Of a stretch of 32,070 bases of DNA, positions 1 through 8,847 are shown piece after piece. Each line of letters starts with the position of its first letter. The first letter of the stretch is position 1. The notes beneath the pieces are model-generated. The model saw only the letters and a list, made by a program, of their open reading frames with translations. It made no database searches and was not told the DNA's origin. A program made the translations under genes and the position numbers. Source of the stretch: Bacteroidota bacterium (GTDB lineage Bacteria; Bacteroidota; Ignavibacteria; UBA10030); the NCBI GenBank assembly GCA_025454835.1, contig JALONQ010000028.1:1-32070 (forward strand), in the 5' to 3' direction.

Positions 1-94
1 TGCTCTGAGCGGAGAAGAGGCTCAGACCGACCGCGATGGCGATACCGACGATGATAACGCCGAGGATGATGAGAAGAAGCTGTTGCTGACCCAT
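1..94 (-). CDS. Pilin-like small membrane-anchored protein, paralog B (partial, cut by window start)
   Basis: Only the first 31 residues are in the window, read from an ATG at 94-92. They begin MGQQQLLLIILG and form one strongly hydrophobic helix up to about residue 27, then run off the end. A strong Shine-Dalgarno (AAGGAG) lies 7 nt before the ATG. About 23 of 31 residues match the N-terminus of the complete gene at 312-695, so the two are tandem paralogs on the same strand. A short polar N-terminus with Gly2 followed directly by a hydrophobic helix resembles prepilin or class III signal sequences, but the Glu5 of classical type IV pilins is missing. Role inferred only: surface or envelope filament subunit. 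Confidence 0.7.
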   Translation of the reverse strand, partial: MGQQQLLLIILGVIIVGIAIAVGLSLFSAQS

Positions 95-191
95 TTGGGG
101 CTCCTTAGGGTTGGTGGTTGATGTTGTCTGAAGCGTGAATTACTGTCGGCTTTCCTACCTCCAATCCGCGTGCCAGCAGTCCCGAGAACTC

Positions 192-232
192 AGTGACTCG
201 AAAATCGACGAAAAAGGCGACTGTGAGTCACT
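192..232. other. Inverted repeat between the two pilin-like genes
   Basis: AGTGACTC (192-199) is the exact reverse complement of GAGTCACT (225-232), with a 25-nt A-rich spacer. It lies in the 217-nt gap between the two minus-strand paralogs. No T-run follows on the minus strand, so it is not a standard intrinsic terminator; it could be an operator or a processing hairpin that sets different levels of the two paralogs. Apart from this and the Shine-Dalgarno of the downstream paralog, nothing else is recognisable in the gap. Confidence 0.35.
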
Positions 233-311
233 CCAGGTCGGGGTTGTGTAAAAATTACCGAGAAATTTGTGCCGCGCGCTCAGTCCTCAGGTGAAGAAGG
301 GGCTGATCGGT

Positions 312-695
312 CTATTGGAAATCCCCGGTGTAGGTCCAATTGGCCAATTTGCCGTACTGATCGAGGGTGACGGTTATCGTGTTCGATGAATCCAACATGG
401 AACTGGCTGTGATGGTCACCGTGGTGGCCGTGGAAACCGAGCGGAAGCCGGCGTTTTCCGTGGATGTCATGGTCACAGGGATCTTGAACCCCGCGAAAGA
501 GCCCTGTCCGCCACCCATGCTCGTGGTCGTGACGCGGAAGTGGTTGGCGTAGGCTGCGATCTGATTGATGTCATTGAAGATCGCCGTCTTGTTCGCTTGA
601 ATGGCCTGTGCGCTGAAAAGCGTGAGGCCGATCGCGATCGCGAACGCGACAAGAATGGCACCGAGGATCACGAGCAGCAGCTGTTGTTGCCCCAT
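312..695 (-). CDS. Pilin-like small membrane-anchored protein, paralog A
   Basis: A 127-residue protein. Residues 6-27 form a single hydrophobic helix after MGQQQ. Residues 28-50 are a polar, probably helical stretch, and the rest is a Ser/Thr/Gly-rich beta-type domain with a glycine patch (SMGGGQGSFAGF, residues 59-70) and a C-terminal WTYTGDF. An N-terminal helix followed by a small exported beta domain resembles pseudopilin or pilin subunits. Gly2 could be a prepilin peptidase site, but Glu5 is absent, so the class is unclear. It lies upstream of a paralog on the same strand and diverges from uvrB. I recall similar proteins as hypothetical in Chlorobiota/Ignavibacteriota genomes. The function is unknown. 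Confidence 0.75.
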   Translation of the reverse strand: MGQQQLLLVILGAILVAFAIAIGLTLFSAQAIQANKTAIFNDINQIAAYANHFRVTTTSMGGGQGSFAGFKIPVTMTSTENAGFRSVSTATTVTITASSMLDSSNTITVTLDQYGKLANWTYTGDFQ

Positions 696-786
696 GGCTT
701 TCTCTTGTGACCTGAAGCATTAAATGTAGTGGCCAGCGCCCTCGAATGCAAGGACACCGCACCGCAACGGTTCTCCCGTCCTCCTT

Positions 787-817
787 TTGCAACCATTCAC
801 GGTATCCGGTACATTGG
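787..817 (+). promoter_or_regulatory. Predicted uvrB promoter
   Basis: TTGCAA (787-792), a 17-nt spacer, then TACATT (810-815); in Bacteroidota terms, TTG-N20-TACATTGG. The same geometry recurs before gap, plsY, the TPP riboswitch and the debranching-enzyme gene. Initiation near 822-824 would leave a leader of only about five nucleotides before the ATG at 828, so the message would be almost leaderless, and the upstream in-frame ATG-like start at 729 would not be transcribed. Confidence 0.45.
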
Positions 818-827
818 ACTCAAGAAC

Positions 828-2834
828 ATGCCCTATCAGCTCGTTACCGACCTCAAGCCAGCCGGCGATCAGCCGGAGGCCATTCGTCAACTCGTCGAAG
901 GGCTCCGACGCGGCGACCGGCATCAGACCCTCCTTGGAGTGACTGGGAGCGGCAAGACCTTCACCATTTCGAACGTGATCAAGGAATTCGACCGTCCGGT
1001 CCTGGTCCTGTCGCACAACAAGACCCTTGCGGCCCAGCTCTACGCCGAGTTCAAGGGGTTCTTTCCGAAGAACCGCGTCGAGTTCTTCATCTCGTACTAC
1101 GACTACTATCAACCCGAGGCCTACGTTCCGACGACCGACACGTACATCGCCAAGGACGCCTCGATCAACGACGAGATCGACCGCCTTCGACTTCGGGCCA
1201 CGAGCGCCCTGTTGAGCGGCGATCCACGGGTGATCGTGGTCGCTTCGGTCAGCTGCATCTATGGCATTGGCGCGCCGGAGGAGTGGATCGGCCAGACCAT
1301 CGTCATCCGCAAGGGGGAAGGGATCGGGCGGCAAGCGTTGCTGAAGAAGCTCGTGGACATGCTCTACACCCGCAACGACTACGAATTCGTGCGCGGCACG
1401 TTCCGCGTCCGGGGCGACGTGGTGGAGATCGTGCCCGGCTTCGAGAATGAAGAGGCGCTGCGCGTCGAGTTCTTCGGCGACGAAGTGGAGCGGATCGCGT
1501 ACGTGAACCGGGTGGACGGTACGGTCACCGGCGAGACCGACTTTGAGGTGGTGTATCCGGCGAAGCAGTTCGTGACCAGCCGCGCGACCATCGAGAAGGC
1601 GCTGGGGTCGATCGGCGATGAGCTCAAAGAGCGGTCTGCGGAACTCACCGCGTTGGGGAAGCTTGTCGAAGCCCAGCGGCTGAATCAGCGCACCCGTTTC
1701 GACATGGAGATGATGCGTGAGGTCGGGTACTGCCAAGGGATCGAGAACTACTCTCGCCATCTCGCGAAGCGCGAACCCGGCTCGCGCCCGTCGTGCCTGC
1801 TCGACTACTTCCCGAAGGACTATATCACCGTCATCGACGAGTCACACGTCACCGTCTCTCAGATCGGGGCGATGTACGAAGGGGACCGGTCCAGGAAGAC
1901 GACGCTCGTCGAGTACGGCTTCCGGCTCCCGTCGGCGCTCGACAATCGGCCGTTGAAGTTCCACGAATGGCAGGAGATCTCGGGACAGGTGATCTACGTC
2001 AGCGCGACGCCGGCGCACTACGAGCTCGAACATTCGAAAGGGGTGGTCGTCGAACAGGTTATCCGTCCGACCGGACTGGTGGACCCCGACGTCGAGGTGA
2101 GGCCATCGAAGCATCAGATCGACGACCTCATCGCGGAGATCCGGACCCGTACCGCCCGCAAGGAGCGCACGCTGGTGACGACGCTGACGAAGCGCATGGC
2201 GGAGGACCTGACCGAGTATCTGCATAACATCTCCATCCGGGTCCGGTACATCCACTCGGAGGTCGATGCGCTCGAGCGCGTCGAGACATTGCGCGACCTT
2301 CGCCTGGGAGAGTTCGATGTGCTCGTCGGTGTGAACTTGCTTCGCGAGGGGCTCGACCTGCCCGAGGTTTCGCTCGTCGCCATCATCGACGCCGACAAGG
2401 AGGGATTCCTGCGGTCCGATCGCTCGCTGATCCAGACCGCCGGCCGCACGGCCCGCAATGTGAACGGCAAGGTCATTCTCTATGCCGACACCGTGACGGG
2501 TTCCATGCGGCGGATGATGGACGAGACAAGCCGTCGGCGGGAGAAGCAACTGGCCTACAACGAGCGACACGGCATCACGCCGGAGACGATCCTGAAGACG
2601 GTGGACGAGATCCTGGCGGCGACGGCCGTTGCCGACGTACGGATGAAGAAAGACCTGCACGCGCAGAAGCGTATCCCGCAGGTCGCCGACGCCGTCGCAA
2701 AGTACCTGAGCAAGGGCCAACGTGAGGACCTCATTGCCGAGCTGAGCGAAGAGATGCGGCGCGCATCGAAGGACCTGGAGTTCGAGCGGGCCGCGCAGTT
2801 GCGGGACGAGATCGAACGACTTGGAAGAACCTGA
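828..2834 (+). CDS. uvrB: Excinuclease ABC subunit B
   Basis: UvrB is the damage-verifying helicase-like subunit of nucleotide excision repair; it is loaded by UvrA and then recruits UvrC. The 668-residue product has the family's usual length. Visible motifs are Walker A GVTGSGKT (about 37-44), the beta-hairpin that probes the strand ([12 protein letters not shown], about 90-101), the Walker B-type VIDESH, the helicase segment ending in QTAGRTARN, and a C-terminal UVR domain that contacts UvrC ([20 protein letters not shown] region, last 35 residues). The start at 828 (MPYQLVTDL) matches the family N-terminus; the frame stays open to 729, but that extension has no UvrB character and lies before the predicted promoter. 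Divergent from the pilin-like genes. Confidence 0.97.
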   Translation: MPYQLVTDLKPAGDQPEAIRQLVEGLRRGDRHQTLLGVTGSGKTFTISNVIKEFDRPVLVLSHNKTLAAQLYAEFKGFFPKNRVEFFISYYDYYQPEAYVPTTDTYIAKDASINDEIDRLRLRATSALLSGDPRVIVVASVSCIYGIGAPEEWIGQTIVIRKGEGIGRQALLKKLVDMLYTRNDYEFVRGTFRVRGDVVEIVPGFENEEALRVEFFGDEVERIAYVNRVDGTVTGETDFEVVYPAKQFVTSRATIEKALGSIGDELKERSAELTALGKLVEAQRLNQRTRFDMEMMREVGYCQGIENYSRHLAKREPGSRPSCLLDYFPKDYITVIDESHVTVSQIGAMYEGDRSRKTTLVEYGFRLPSALDNRPLKFHEWQEISGQVIYVSATPAHYELEHSKGVVVEQVIRPTGLVDPDVEVRPSKHQIDDLIAEIRTRTARKERTLVTTLTKRMAEDLTEYLHNISIRVRYIHSEVDALERVETLRDLRLGEFDVLVGVNLLREGLDLPEVSLVAIIDADKEGFLRSDRSLIQTAGRTARNVNGKVILYADTVTGSMRRMMDETSRRREKQLAYNERHGITPETILKTVDEILAATAVADVRMKKDLHAQKRIPQVADAVAKYLSKGQREDLIAELSEEMRRASKDLEFERAAQLRDEIERLGRT

Positions 2835-3011
2835 GGCGGAGGAGAAAAGGAGAAGCGGAGTTCTCTTGGAGGTCTGATCAGGTGCGATCCGAAGAGTGTG
2901 CGCTTGACCTGCCCCGGAATTCAGCGTGGCACGTTACGACGACCATCTTCAATCGTGCTCCAAGGCACAGGCCTCCGATAGCGTGCAAGTCGATTCTTCA
3001 TCTTTGCTGGG

Positions 3012-3039
3012 CTTGAGGAATTCCTGAGGGAATTCCAAG
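3012..3039. other. Strong hairpin in the uvrB-comF gap
   Basis: Two copies of the palindrome GGAATTCC (3017-3024 and 3029-3036) are separated by TGAG and flanked by CTT and AAG, so the RNA can form an 8-bp stem extended by 3 bp over a 2-nt bulge. No T-run follows, so termination is doubtful. It lies 35 nt before the comF start and could affect comF mRNA stability, or be a twofold protein-binding site in the DNA. The rest of the 240-nt gap shows no gene. Confidence 0.4.
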
Positions 3040-3074
3040 GTTTCTCTCACCGATGACCTGAGGGGGTGATCGTG

Positions 3075-3773
3075 ATGACCTTCCGAACGATGTTCGAGTC
3101 GTTCCTCGATCTTCTGTATCCGCCCACGTGTCTGTCGTGCGGCCGGTTGCTCGACGGCGGCACAAGGCACATCTGCGCCTCCTGTTGGTCGGAAGTGCCG
3201 CTCGTGCGCGACCATCCGGTTCTGGTGGCCGAGGCGAACTCCAAGATCGCTCAGGACGTCGACGCTGTCGTTTCGGCATTCGTCTTTCAGAAGACCGGGC
3301 CTCTGCAGGCACTGGTCCATGCGTTGAAGTACGAAAATGCTGACCCGGTCGGGGTCTGGTTGGGGGAGCGCATGGCGGACGAAGTGATCGGCCGACTGCC
3401 GCCGATCGACCTGATCGTGCCGGTCCCGCTCCACCGCTCGAAGGAACGTGAGCGGGGATACAACCAGGCAGGGATGATCGCCAACGGAGTGGCGAAACGC
3501 GTCGGCTCCCGAGTGGAAACGGGACTCCTCCTTCGCGTTCGGCACACGCCCACCCAGACGAAGCTCTCCATCGAGCAACGCCGGGCGAATGTCGCCGAGG
3601 CGTTCAGCGTGGAGCGGAGCTTCGAACGGAGTTTGCAGGGCCGCACCGTCATGGTCGTCGACGACGTGATCACGACGGGTTCGACGATCGCGGCCTGCGC
3701 GCGCGCACTACGCGGGGCGGGTGTCGCGAGCGTAGTCGCCGGTTCGGTGGCGCTCGCCGATCATGACGCTTGA
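3075..3773 (+). CDS. comF: ComF family phosphoribosyltransferase-like protein
   Basis: A 232-residue ComF/GntX family protein, related to phosphoribosyltransferases and needed for DNA uptake in competent bacteria (its biochemical role is less clear elsewhere). The N-terminal zinc-finger-type cysteines are visible as CLSC (19-22) and CASC (34-37). The type I PRTase signature VVDDVITTGST (about 194-204) would bind PRPP, and VPVPLHRSKERERGYNQ (about 116-131) is typical of the family. The ATG at 3075 is preferred over GTG at 3066 because the purine-rich GAGGGGGTGAT sits just before the ATG and overlaps the GTG. It follows uvrB after a gap with a strong hairpin. Confidence 0.9.
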   Translation: MTFRTMFESFLDLLYPPTCLSCGRLLDGGTRHICASCWSEVPLVRDHPVLVAEANSKIAQDVDAVVSAFVFQKTGPLQALVHALKYENADPVGVWLGERMADEVIGRLPPIDLIVPVPLHRSKERERGYNQAGMIANGVAKRVGSRVETGLLLRVRHTPTQTKLSIEQRRANVAEAFSVERSFERSLQGRTVMVVDDVITTGSTIAACARALRGAGVASVVAGSVALADHDA

Positions 3774-3896
3774 ACGAGAGGAGCGCAATGGGGGAGCATG
3801 GAGGAGCGATGCGTGGAGCAAGGTGACTAGAGGGGGGGAGAGCAAAGACCCGAGATCTGTCGACGAGGCGATGAGGGTTTGTGAGAGAGGCGTTTC

Positions 3897-3919
3897 CCGA
3901 GTTGCTTCTCGGCCCTTTT
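3897..3919 (+). terminator. Possible intrinsic terminator after comF
   Basis: CCGAG (3897-3901) and CTCGG (3908-3912) form a 5-bp stem with a TTGCTT loop, followed by CCCTTTT. The loop is the -35 element of the predicted gap promoter, so termination of comF read-through and initiation of gap would share the same DNA. The stem is short. Confidence 0.35.
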
Positions 3920-3930
3920 CTGGCTAGAAT
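3902..3930 (+). promoter_or_regulatory. Predicted gap promoter
   Basis: TTGCTT (3902-3907), 17-nt spacer, TAGAAT (3925-3930). This fits a sigma70-type promoter and also the Bacteroidota TTG-N20-TAnnnT pattern. Predicted start near 3937-3940 gives a leader of about 53 nt, with GGAGG at 3983-3987 five nucleotides before the ATG, one of the best ribosome binding sites in the window, as expected for an abundant enzyme. Confidence 0.5.
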
Positions 3931-3976
3931 TCAATGTTTTGCTGCTCCCTCGAATCCTCTGCTGTTCATTCCATGA

Positions 3977-4999
<1,023 letters not shown>

Positions 5000-5008
5000 T
5001 CTTCCCTC

Positions 5009-5030
5009 CCCGCCTCGAGCGCAAGGCGGG
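5009..5030 (+). terminator. Hairpin directly after gap
   Basis: CCCGCCT (5009-5015) and AGGCGGG (5024-5030) form a perfect 7-bp GC-rich stem with an 8-nt loop, 9 nt after the gap stop codon. No T-run follows, so it may protect the gap mRNA 3' end or pause polymerase rather than terminate alone. Confidence 0.4.
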
Positions 5031-5134
5031 CATGTCGGGGGAGCACATGTGGCGGAGGAACCATGCGGCCCTCCTTCAACCATGTGGCTTCGCTGGCGTG
5101 GCGACATCGCATGACGCTGTGATCACGAACCGGT

Positions 5135-5176
5135 ACGGGCAGGCGGTGAACGCCCGCCCGTTCGTTCTTTCTCCCT
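5135..5176 (+). terminator. Intrinsic-type terminator or attenuator just before pgk
   Basis: ACGGGCAGGCG (5135-5145) pairs with CGCCCGCCCGT (5151-5161) around a GTGAA loop, 11 bp with one mismatch, followed by the pyrimidine-rich TTCGTTCTTTCTCCC. It ends only about 12 nt before the pgk start codon. If it terminates, most gap transcripts stop here and pgk is expressed by read-through; no promoter is evident between the hairpin and pgk. Confidence 0.45.
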
Positions 5177-5187
5177 GACTGACAACC

Positions 5188-6384
5188 ATGAAGACCCTGA
5201 CCATTGACAACGTCGACCTGAAGGGCAAGCGGGTGCTCATTCGCGTCGACTTCAACGTTCCGCTGGACGACCAGCAGCACATCACCGACGATACCCGCAT
5301 CGTCGAATCGCTTCCGACCATCCTGAAGGTTCTCGCCTCCGGCGGCCGCTGCATCCTCATGAGCCATCTTGGCCGTCCGAAGGGCAAACCGAAGCCGGAG
5401 TTCAGCCTGAAGCCCGTGGCCAATCATCTCGCCGGCCTGATCAACCGTCCGGTGAAGTTCGCCACCGACTGCATCGGCGATATCCCGAGGCGCGAAGTGG
5501 AGATCCTGCGCGACGGTGAGGTGCTCCTCCTCGAGAACTTGCGCTATCACAATGAAGAAGAAGCCAACGATCCCGAGTTCGCCAAGCAACTCGCCTCGCT
5601 CGGCGATGTGTACATCAACGACGCCTTCGGCACGGCGCATCGCGCGCATGCATCCACGGAAGGGGTGACGAAGCATGTTCGCGTTGCCGCGGCGGGTTAC
5701 TTGATGCAGAAAGAGCTCGACTATCTCGGCCGTGCGGTCGGCGACCCCGCGCGACCCTACGTCGCCATCCTGGGCGGCTCGAAGATCTCGGGCAAGATCG
5801 ACGTCATTCAGAACCTGATGGCCAAGGTCGACGCCGTGCTGATCGGCGGGGGCATGATGTTCACGTTCTACAAGGCCCAGGGACTCGAGATCGGCACGTC
5901 CATCCTCGAGGTGGATAAGGTCGAATTGGCGAAGACGGTCCTGGCTGAGGCGCAGAAGCGGAACGTACGCCTGCTCCTGCCCGTTGATACGCTCGTGGCC
6001 GACAAGGTCGCGGCCGATGCCAACACGAAGATCGTCGACGTGAACCAGATACCGGCCGGTTGGGCGGGCGTCGATATCGGGCCGAAGTCGATCGAGCTCT
6101 TCACCGCCGAGATCAAGAAGGCGAAGACGGTCGTGTGGAACGGCCCCATGGGCATCTTCGAGATGGAGCCGTTCGCGAAGGGGACCGTGGACGTGGCAAA
6201 AGCGCTTGCCGAGGCGACCAAGAGTGGAACGGTGACGATCGTCGGCGGCGGCGACTCCGCGGCGGCGATCGCGCAGGCCGGGCTTGAGAAGGCCGTCTCA
6301 CATGTCTCCACAGGCGGAGGCGCCTCGCTGGAATTCTTGGAAGGCAAGGAGCTTCCCGGCGTCGCAGCGCTGACAAAAGCGTGA
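5188..6384 (+). CDS. pgk: Phosphoglycerate kinase
   Basis: This glycolytic kinase transfers phosphate from 1,3-bisphosphoglycerate to ADP, using the product of gap upstream. At 398 residues it is of usual length. RVDFNVPL (19-26) is the N-terminal substrate-binding signature, followed by the conserved SHLGRPKG. The C-terminal nucleotide-binding half has the GGGMMFTF region, WNGPMGIFE and the GGGDSAAA / [13 protein letters not shown] motifs. The ATG is preceded by CCCTGACTGACAACC, with no clear Shine-Dalgarno, which is common in Bacteroidota. Downstream, a heptad-repeat gap leads to the rhomboid gene. Confidence 0.98.
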   Translation: MKTLTIDNVDLKGKRVLIRVDFNVPLDDQQHITDDTRIVESLPTILKVLASGGRCILMSHLGRPKGKPKPEFSLKPVANHLAGLINRPVKFATDCIGDIPRREVEILRDGEVLLLENLRYHNEEEANDPEFAKQLASLGDVYINDAFGTAHRAHASTEGVTKHVRVAAAGYLMQKELDYLGRAVGDPARPYVAILGGSKISGKIDVIQNLMAKVDAVLIGGGMMFTFYKAQGLEIGTSILEVDKVELAKTVLAEAQKRNVRLLLPVDTLVADKVAADANTKIVDVNQIPAGWAGVDIGPKSIELFTAEIKKAKTVVWNGPMGIFEMEPFAKGTVDVAKALAEATKSGTVTIVGGGDSAAAIAQAGLEKAVSHVSTGGGASLEFLEGKELPGVAALTKA

Positions 6385-6397
6385 GGGGACTGAAACG

Positions 6398-6440
6398 TCA
6401 ATCGAAAATCGACAATCGAGAATCGTAAATCGTAAATCTC
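6398..6440 (+). repeat. Heptad repeat array (AATCGNN type), pgk-rhomboid gap
   Basis: Six consecutive 7-mers of the form NNAATCG (TCAATCG, AAAATCG, ACAATCG, AGAATCG, TAAATCG and TAAATCT) fill almost all of the 58-nt gap and stop three bases before the rhomboid start codon. The ATCG core is fixed and the two or three bases between cores vary. Relatives occur at 12102, 22063 and 24767. Confidence 0.8.
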
Positions 6441-6442
6441 TC

Positions 6443-7339
6443 TTGGCCTACTCCCGACCATCCTTCTTCGGCGGCTTCTCGTTCATCCCGCCGGTGATCC
6501 GCCTGCTGCTCGTGACGAACGGCGTCGTCTTCCTCGTGATGTCGTTCCTGGGCACCTTTCGCCTCGACGGCATGCCGCTCGCGTACGCTCTGAACACGTA
6601 CTTTGGGCTCATGCCGCTCGGCCATGGTTTCTGGCCATGGCAGCTGCTGACGTATCAGTTCATGCATGCGGACTTCTGGCACTTGCTCTTCAATATGGTG
6701 TTCGGACTCTGGATGTTCGGGATGGAGGTGGAGCACATCTGGGGCCCGAAGAAGTTCCTCTTCTTCTACCTGATGTGCGGCACGGTCGCCGGCGTCGCGC
6801 AGCTGATCCTCTCGCCTATCTTCGACCCGGGACAGGCGATCGGCCCGACGGTCGGCGCATCGGGCGCGGTCTACGGAGTCCTGGTGGCGTTCGCGATGAT
6901 GTTCCCCGACCGCCAGGTGCTCCTCTATTTTCTGATCCCCGTTCGGGTGAAGTATCTTGTCATGTTCCTGATCGTCTTCGGCGTGATGTCGGTCGGCAAG
7001 CCGGGCAACGTCGCCAACCTGGCGCACCTCGGGGGCGCGCTGGCCGGATATCTCTACCTTGTCTACGACCGCCGAAGGGTCTATGGACGGCGCCGCGGCG
7101 TTTGGAAGGAGATCGGCGAGCTCTTCAAGATGCCGGGACGCAGCACGCGACTGGACGTTGAGCCTCGCGAAGCGAGGGTCCACGACCTGAACGTTGAGCG
7201 CAAAGACCCGCCGACGACGGATGAGATCGAGCAGCACAAGATCGACAAGATCCTCGATAAGATCAGCCAGAGCGGGTACCAAAGCCTGACCGAGGACGAG
7301 AAAAAGGTCTTGTTCGAAGCGAGTAAGAAGATCAATTGA
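6443..7339 (+). CDS. Rhomboid family intramembrane serine protease
   Basis: A 298-residue polytopic membrane protease predicted to cleave transmembrane segments of substrates. The catalytic dyad is visible: Ser140 in the GASGA motif and His195 in NLAHLGG. The helix-2 signature HADFWHLLFNM (75-85) supplies the conserved His and Asn of the oxyanion region. About six hydrophobic segments span residues 17-207, followed by a cytosolic tail of about 90 charged residues ending DKISQSGYQSLTEDEKKVLFEA, a motif often attached to rhomboids of Bacteroidota. The start is a TTG at 6443 without a good Shine-Dalgarno; no ATG precedes the first membrane helix in frame, so an alternative start is unlikely but possible. 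The physiological substrate is unknown. Confidence 0.88.
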   Translation: MAYSRPSFFGGFSFIPPVIRLLLVTNGVVFLVMSFLGTFRLDGMPLAYALNTYFGLMPLGHGFWPWQLLTYQFMHADFWHLLFNMVFGLWMFGMEVEHIWGPKKFLFFYLMCGTVAGVAQLILSPIFDPGQAIGPTVGASGAVYGVLVAFAMMFPDRQVLLYFLIPVRVKYLVMFLIVFGVMSVGKPGNVANLAHLGGALAGYLYLVYDRRRVYGRRRGVWKEIGELFKMPGRSTRLDVEPREARVHDLNVERKDPPTTDEIEQHKIDKILDKISQSGYQSLTEDEKKVLFEASKKIN

Positions 7340-7340
7340 T

Positions 7341-7410
7341 GGAGTAGGGAGATAGGAGTAGGGAGACGGAGCAGTGAGAGGTGAATGGTGAGAGGTGGAA
7401 GGTGATTGGG
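7341..7410 (+). repeat. Heptad repeat array (GGAGTAG / GAGAGGT type), rhomboid-ispG gap
   Basis: Ten perfect-register 7-mers follow the rhomboid stop: GGAGTAG, GGAGATA, GGAGTAG, GGAGACG, GAGCAGT, GAGAGGT, GAATGGT, GAGAGGT, GGAAGGT, GATTGGG. Sequence drifts along the array but the 7-nt phase is kept. The frame is open through it into ispG, but the ribosome binding site for ispG lies further downstream at about 7481. Confidence 0.8.
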
Positions 7411-7490
7411 AAGGGCTCAATGGAGAGAGGTGCCATGTGACGGGCAGGGAACAACATCAAACGTATCGTGTCGGTGTCTTCAAGGACGGA

Positions 7491-8549
7491 ATGCGGCGGA
7501 AGACGCGGCAGGTGGCCGTCGGCGGCGTGAAGATCGGCGGCGACGCCCCGATCTCCGTCCAGACGATGACGAAGACGAAGACCGACGATGTCGCCGGCAC
7601 GGTCGGCCAGATCAAGGCGGCGGCTGAGGCGGGCGTCGACATCGTTCGCGTGACCGTCAACGACAAAGAGGCTGCCGACGCGATGGCTGAGATCGTGCGG
7701 CAGTCTCCGGTCCCGATCGTGGCCGACATTCACTTCAATCACATCTTCGCCCTTCGGGCCATCGAAGCCGGCGTGGCGAAAGTGCGGCTCAATCCCGGCA
7801 ACATCGGTTCCAAGGATCGCATCCGGCAGGTATTGACGGCCGCCAAGGATCGAGGCATTCCGATCCGTATCGGCGTCAATTCCGGATCGCTCGAAGAGGA
7901 CATTCTCCAGAAGTACGGCTATCCGACGGCCGAAGCGCTGCATGAAAGCGCCATGCGCCATGTGGCGATCTGCGACGAGTTCAACTTCAAGGACGTGGTC
8001 ATCTCCGTCAAGTCGACCGACACGAAGCTGATGATCGAGGCCTACCGGCACGTGGCGGCCAACACGGACATACCGCTCCACCTCGGAGTGACCGAAGCCG
8101 GCACGACGCGCGTCGGTACGATCAAGTCGGCCGTCGGCATCGGAACGCTTCTGGCGGAAGGGATCGGGGACACCATCCGCGTGTCGCTGACCGACGATCC
8201 CGTGAAGGAAGTGGAGGTGGGGAAGGAGATCCTGCGATCGCTCAGCCTGGCCTCGCGAAACGTGGACCTGATCGCATGTCCGACCTGCGGACGTCTCGAG
8301 GTGGACCTGTTCGGCATCATGGCCCAGCTCGAAGAGAAGCTGGCCCACGTCAAGAAGCCGGTCTCGATCGCTGTGCTCGGATGCGTGGTGAACGGGCCCG
8401 GCGAGGCGAGCGCGGCCGACATCGGCATCGCGGCGGGCAAGGGAGTCGGCATCCTCTACCGCAAAGGAGAGATGGTGAAGCGGGTGAAGGAAGAGGAGAT
8501 CGTGGCGACGATCTTGGAAGAAGTGGAGAAGTTCCAGCCGGAGAGTTGA
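7491..8549 (+). CDS. ispG: 4-hydroxy-3-methylbut-2-en-1-yl diphosphate synthase (flavodoxin/ferredoxin)
   Basis: IspG is the penultimate step of the MEP isoprenoid pathway: reductive ring opening of MEcPP to HMBPP by a [4Fe-4S] protein. The 352-residue length fits the short bacterial form. The cluster ligands are Cys263 and Cys266 (ACPTCGR) and Cys298 (GCVVNGPGE), with Glu305 as the fourth ligand; the spacing is identical to E. coli IspG (270, 273, 305, 312). The TIM-barrel N-terminus is recognisable in GDAPISVQTMTKTKT. I chose ATG 7491 because AAGGA lies four bases upstream and the protein then begins like the family; the frame is open back to 7395, into the heptad repeats. Confidence 0.95.
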   Translation: MRRKTRQVAVGGVKIGGDAPISVQTMTKTKTDDVAGTVGQIKAAAEAGVDIVRVTVNDKEAADAMAEIVRQSPVPIVADIHFNHIFALRAIEAGVAKVRLNPGNIGSKDRIRQVLTAAKDRGIPIRIGVNSGSLEEDILQKYGYPTAEALHESAMRHVAICDEFNFKDVVISVKSTDTKLMIEAYRHVAANTDIPLHLGVTEAGTTRVGTIKSAVGIGTLLAEGIGDTIRVSLTDDPVKEVEVGKEILRSLSLASRNVDLIACPTCGRLEVDLFGIMAQLEEKLAHVKKPVSIAVLGCVVNGPGEASAADIGIAAGKGVGILYRKGEMVKRVKEEEIVATILEEVEKFQPES

Positions 8550-8585
8550 AGGAGCGGAGGGAGGGGGCACATCGGAGAAGTTGTT

Positions 8586-8601
8586 TGACGCTGACGCGTC
8601 A
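8586..8601 (+). terminator. Possible weak terminator after ispG
   Basis: TGACGC (8586-8591) and GCGTCA (8596-8601) form a perfect 6-bp stem with a four-base loop, followed by CTTGTTATG. It lies 37 nt after the ispG stop. The T-content downstream is modest, so activity is uncertain. Confidence 0.3.
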
Positions 8602-8685
8602 CTTGTTATGGGCCTCCGGCGGCCAGAGGCCAGTGATCAGGTCCTGTGCGCGTTCAAGGTCACGTGTTCACGTTGCCCGTGAGAA

Positions 8686-8731
8686 CCGGGAAAGGCCGGA
8701 GGAGACTTCGGCCTTCTGCATTTCGTCCCGG
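8686..8731. other. Two-tier hairpin in the ispG-plsY gap
   Basis: An outer stem CCGGGA (8686-8691) with TCCCGG (8726-8731) stacks on an inner stem AAGGCCG (8692-8698) with CGGCCTT (8709-8715). The inner loop is 10 nt, and a 10-nt bulge lies on the 3' side only. The element sits in the 298-nt gap between ispG and plsY, 58 nt before the plsY promoter. No open frame of note, tRNA or known RNA family is recognisable here. It may be the 3' end of the ispG transcript or a small RNA. Confidence 0.35.
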
Positions 8732-8788
8732 CCGGCCTAACGGATCTACGTGCAACAACTTGCAGCGGATACCTGCGTCCTGTGCGCC

Positions 8789-8819
8789 TTGATTCCCCCT
8801 CGCGTTTTCGGTAATTTTG
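8789..8819 (+). promoter_or_regulatory. Predicted plsY promoter with a full TAnnTTTG element
   Basis: TTGATT (8789-8794), 17-nt spacer, TAATTT (8812-8817), or TTG-N20-TAATTTTG. The -7 element matches the Bacteroidota consensus TAnnTTTG exactly. Initiation would fall near 8825, downstream of the GTG at 8821, which argues that plsY starts at TTG 8848. It probably drives plsY, the protease and purB together. Confidence 0.55.
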
Positions 8820-8847
8820 GGTGTTCCCATCACGTTTCGGCATCCCT

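Noticed and set aside
729-827. Upstream in-frame extension of UvrB
   Set aside because: The 33 extra residues have no UvrB similarity and lie over the predicted promoter; family proteins begin at the MPYQL-type start.
8550-8847. tRNA or other RNA gene in the ispG-plsY gap
   Set aside because: No T-loop GGTTCGANNCC, CCA end or cloverleaf could be drawn; only simple hairpins are visible.
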